Source: Christensenella sp. UBA3792
Lineage (GTDB): Bacteria > Bacillota > Clostridia > Christensenellales > CAG-138
Direction: 5' to 3'
NCBI GenBank assembly: GCA_002369195.1
Contig: DFEW01000073.1
Coordinates: 1-10,200, forward strand
Length of the DNA stretch: 10,200 nucleotides
In this document: positions 9,020 through 10,200 of the stretch, piece by piece
How the letters are laid out: the number at the start of each line of letters is the position of its first letter
How positions within the stretch are numbered: position 1 is the first letter of the stretch
Made by a program: the position numbers and the translations under genes
The notes under the pieces: generated by a model
What the model was told of the DNA's origin: nothing
What the model saw: only the letters and a program-made list of their open reading frames with translations
Databases searched by the model: none

Positions 9020-10200
9020 TTACGCGAGCTTCTGTTCGAGGCGTGTGCGGATCGCCTTGATGAAGTCGAGCGTGTTGACCGCGGTCGGCGTGATGCCTTC
9101 GACGAGGTTCACGAGGTCCTTGGTCATGATGCCGTCCTTCAGCGTATCGATGCACGCCTCCTCAAGCTTCTCGCCGAACGCGACGAGGTCAGGCAGCTTG
9201 TCGAGCTCGCCGCGCTTTTTCAGCGCGCCGCTCCAGGCATAGATCGTCGCCATCGGGTTCGTGGAGGTTTCCTCGCCCTTCAGGTATTTATAGTAGTGCC
9301 GCGTGACGGTGCCGTGCGCCGCTTCGTACTCGAAGTTGCCGTCGGGGCTGCACAGCACGGAGGTCATCATCGCAAGCGAGCCGAATGCGGTGGAAACCAT
9401 GTCGCTCATGACGTCGCCGTCGTAGTTCTTGAGCGCCCAGATGAAGCCGCCCTTGGAGCGGATCACGCGCGCGACGGCGTCGTCGATCAGCGTGTAGAAG
9501 TAGGTCAGACCGAGCTGTTCGAACGTCTCCTTGTAGTCCTTTTCGTAGACCGCCTGGAAGATGTTGCGGAAGTTCATGTCGTACTTTTTGCTGATCGTAT
9601 CCTTCGCGGAGAACCACAGATCCTGCTTCGTTTCGATCGCGTACTTGAAGCACGAATGCGCGAACGAGGTGATCGAGGTGTCCTTGTTATAGATGCTCTG
9701 CAGGATGCCGGGGCATTCGAAGTCGTAGACCGTCTCGCGGAAGGTCGCGCCGTTCTCGCCGGTAAAGACCAGCTCCGCCTTGCCCTTTTCGGGAACGCGG
9801 TATTCGGTGCCCTTGTAGAGATCGCCGTACGCGTGACGGGCGATCGTGATCGGCAGCTCCCAGTTCTTCACGACCGGCTTGATGTTGTCGATGATGATCG
9901 GCGCGCGGAACACGGTGCCGTCAAGGATCGCGCGGATCGTGCCGTTCGGGCTCTTCCACATTTCGTGCAGGTTGTACTCGGTCATGCGCTGCGCGTTCGG
10001 CGTGATCGTTGCGCACTTGACGCCGACGCCGTACTTCTTGATCGCGTTGCCCGCGTCCTTGGTGATCTGATCCTTCGTCTGATCGCGCATCGGAAGGCCG
10101 AGGTCGTAGTATTCGGTCTTCAGATCGACAAACGGCAGAAGCAGCTCGTCCTTGATCATCTTCCAGATGATTCGCGTCATTTCGTCGCCGTCCATCTCGA
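9020..10200 (-). CDS. icd: NADP-dependent isocitrate dehydrogenase, 5' end outside window
   Basis: Oxidatively decarboxylates isocitrate to 2-oxoglutarate, supplying NADPH and the carbon skeleton for glutamate. About 393 residues are visible. The frame is open at the right edge (Glu precedes MDGDEMTR, the family's near-N-terminal motif), so only a short N-terminus is missing and the Met at 10195 is internal. The sequence is of the eukaryotic-like type II group: [17 protein letters not shown] and [12 protein letters not shown] carry substrate-binding Ser and Arg residues, including the equivalent of human IDH1 Arg132. [17 protein letters not shown] has the metal-binding aspartates. [20 protein letters not shown] has the Arg-His pair associated with NADP binding. 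The protein ends at a TAA (9020-9022), about 30 bases before its terminator. Its promoter is not in the window. Confidence 0.95.
   Translation of the reverse strand, partial: EMDGDEMTRIIWKMIKDELLLPFVDLKTEYYDLGLPMRDQTKDQITKDAGNAIKKYGVGVKCATITPNAQRMTEYNLHEMWKSPNGTIRAILDGTVFRAPIIIDNIKPVVKNWELPITIARHAYGDLYKGTEYRVPEKGKAELVFTGENGATFRETVYDFECPGILQSIYNKDTSITSFAHSCFKYAIETKQDLWFSAKDTISKKYDMNFRNIFQAVYEKDYKETFEQLGLTYFYTLIDDAVARVIRSKGGFIWALKNYDGDVMSDMVSTAFGSLAMMTSVLCSPDGNFEYEAAHGTVTRHYYKYLKGEETSTNPMATIYAWSGALKKRGELDKLPDLVAFGEKLEEACIDTLKDGIMTKDLVNLVEGITPTAVNTLDFIKAIRTRLEQKLA

Overview
The window is an ordinary, gene-dense piece of bacterial core chromosome. It looks like a GC-rich, spore-forming-type Firmicute of the class Clostridia. 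The evidence is a sporulation sigma factor of the SigH family next to rlmB and mrnC, the pth-mfd-foldase order known from Firmicutes, strong AGGAGG-type ribosome binding sites, and codons that mostly end in G or C. The lineage below class level is inference. I see no mobile element, CRISPR array, tRNA, rRNA or obvious sign of horizontal transfer.

Layout. The left edge holds the 3' end of serS (+). It converges on a minus-strand operon mrnC-rlmB-sigH (2659 down to 503), and a symmetrical hairpin with A and T runs on either side can end transcription from both directions. mrnC and rlmB overlap by about 20 bases, and rlmB and sigH by 4. A divergent intergenic region (2660-2843) carries a promoter for each direction. 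To its right, on the plus strand, are pth, mfd, a PrsA/SurA-like lipoprotein gene with its own promoter at the 3' edge of mfd, and a small zinc-ribbon membrane protein gene. After a strong terminator comes an NADP-dependent isocitrate dehydrogenase gene on the minus strand, with its own terminator, running off the right edge.

Functionally the window groups translation and RNA maturation (SerRS, Mini-RNase III, RlmB, peptidyl-tRNA hydrolase), transcription and repair (SigH, Mfd), protein export or folding (the foldase-like lipoprotein) and central carbon metabolism (Icd). The mrnC-rlmB-sigH and pth-mfd clusters match conserved Firmicutes gene orders, except that yacP/rae1 is absent between rlmB and sigH.

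I found no candidate for a new multi-gene system. The points most worth checking are the five-unit basic repeat in the N-terminal tail of RlmB, a near-perfect 18-base palindrome and a 10-codon reading frame between pth and mfd, a possible leaderless mrnC transcript, and the altered parvulin region of the lipoprotein.
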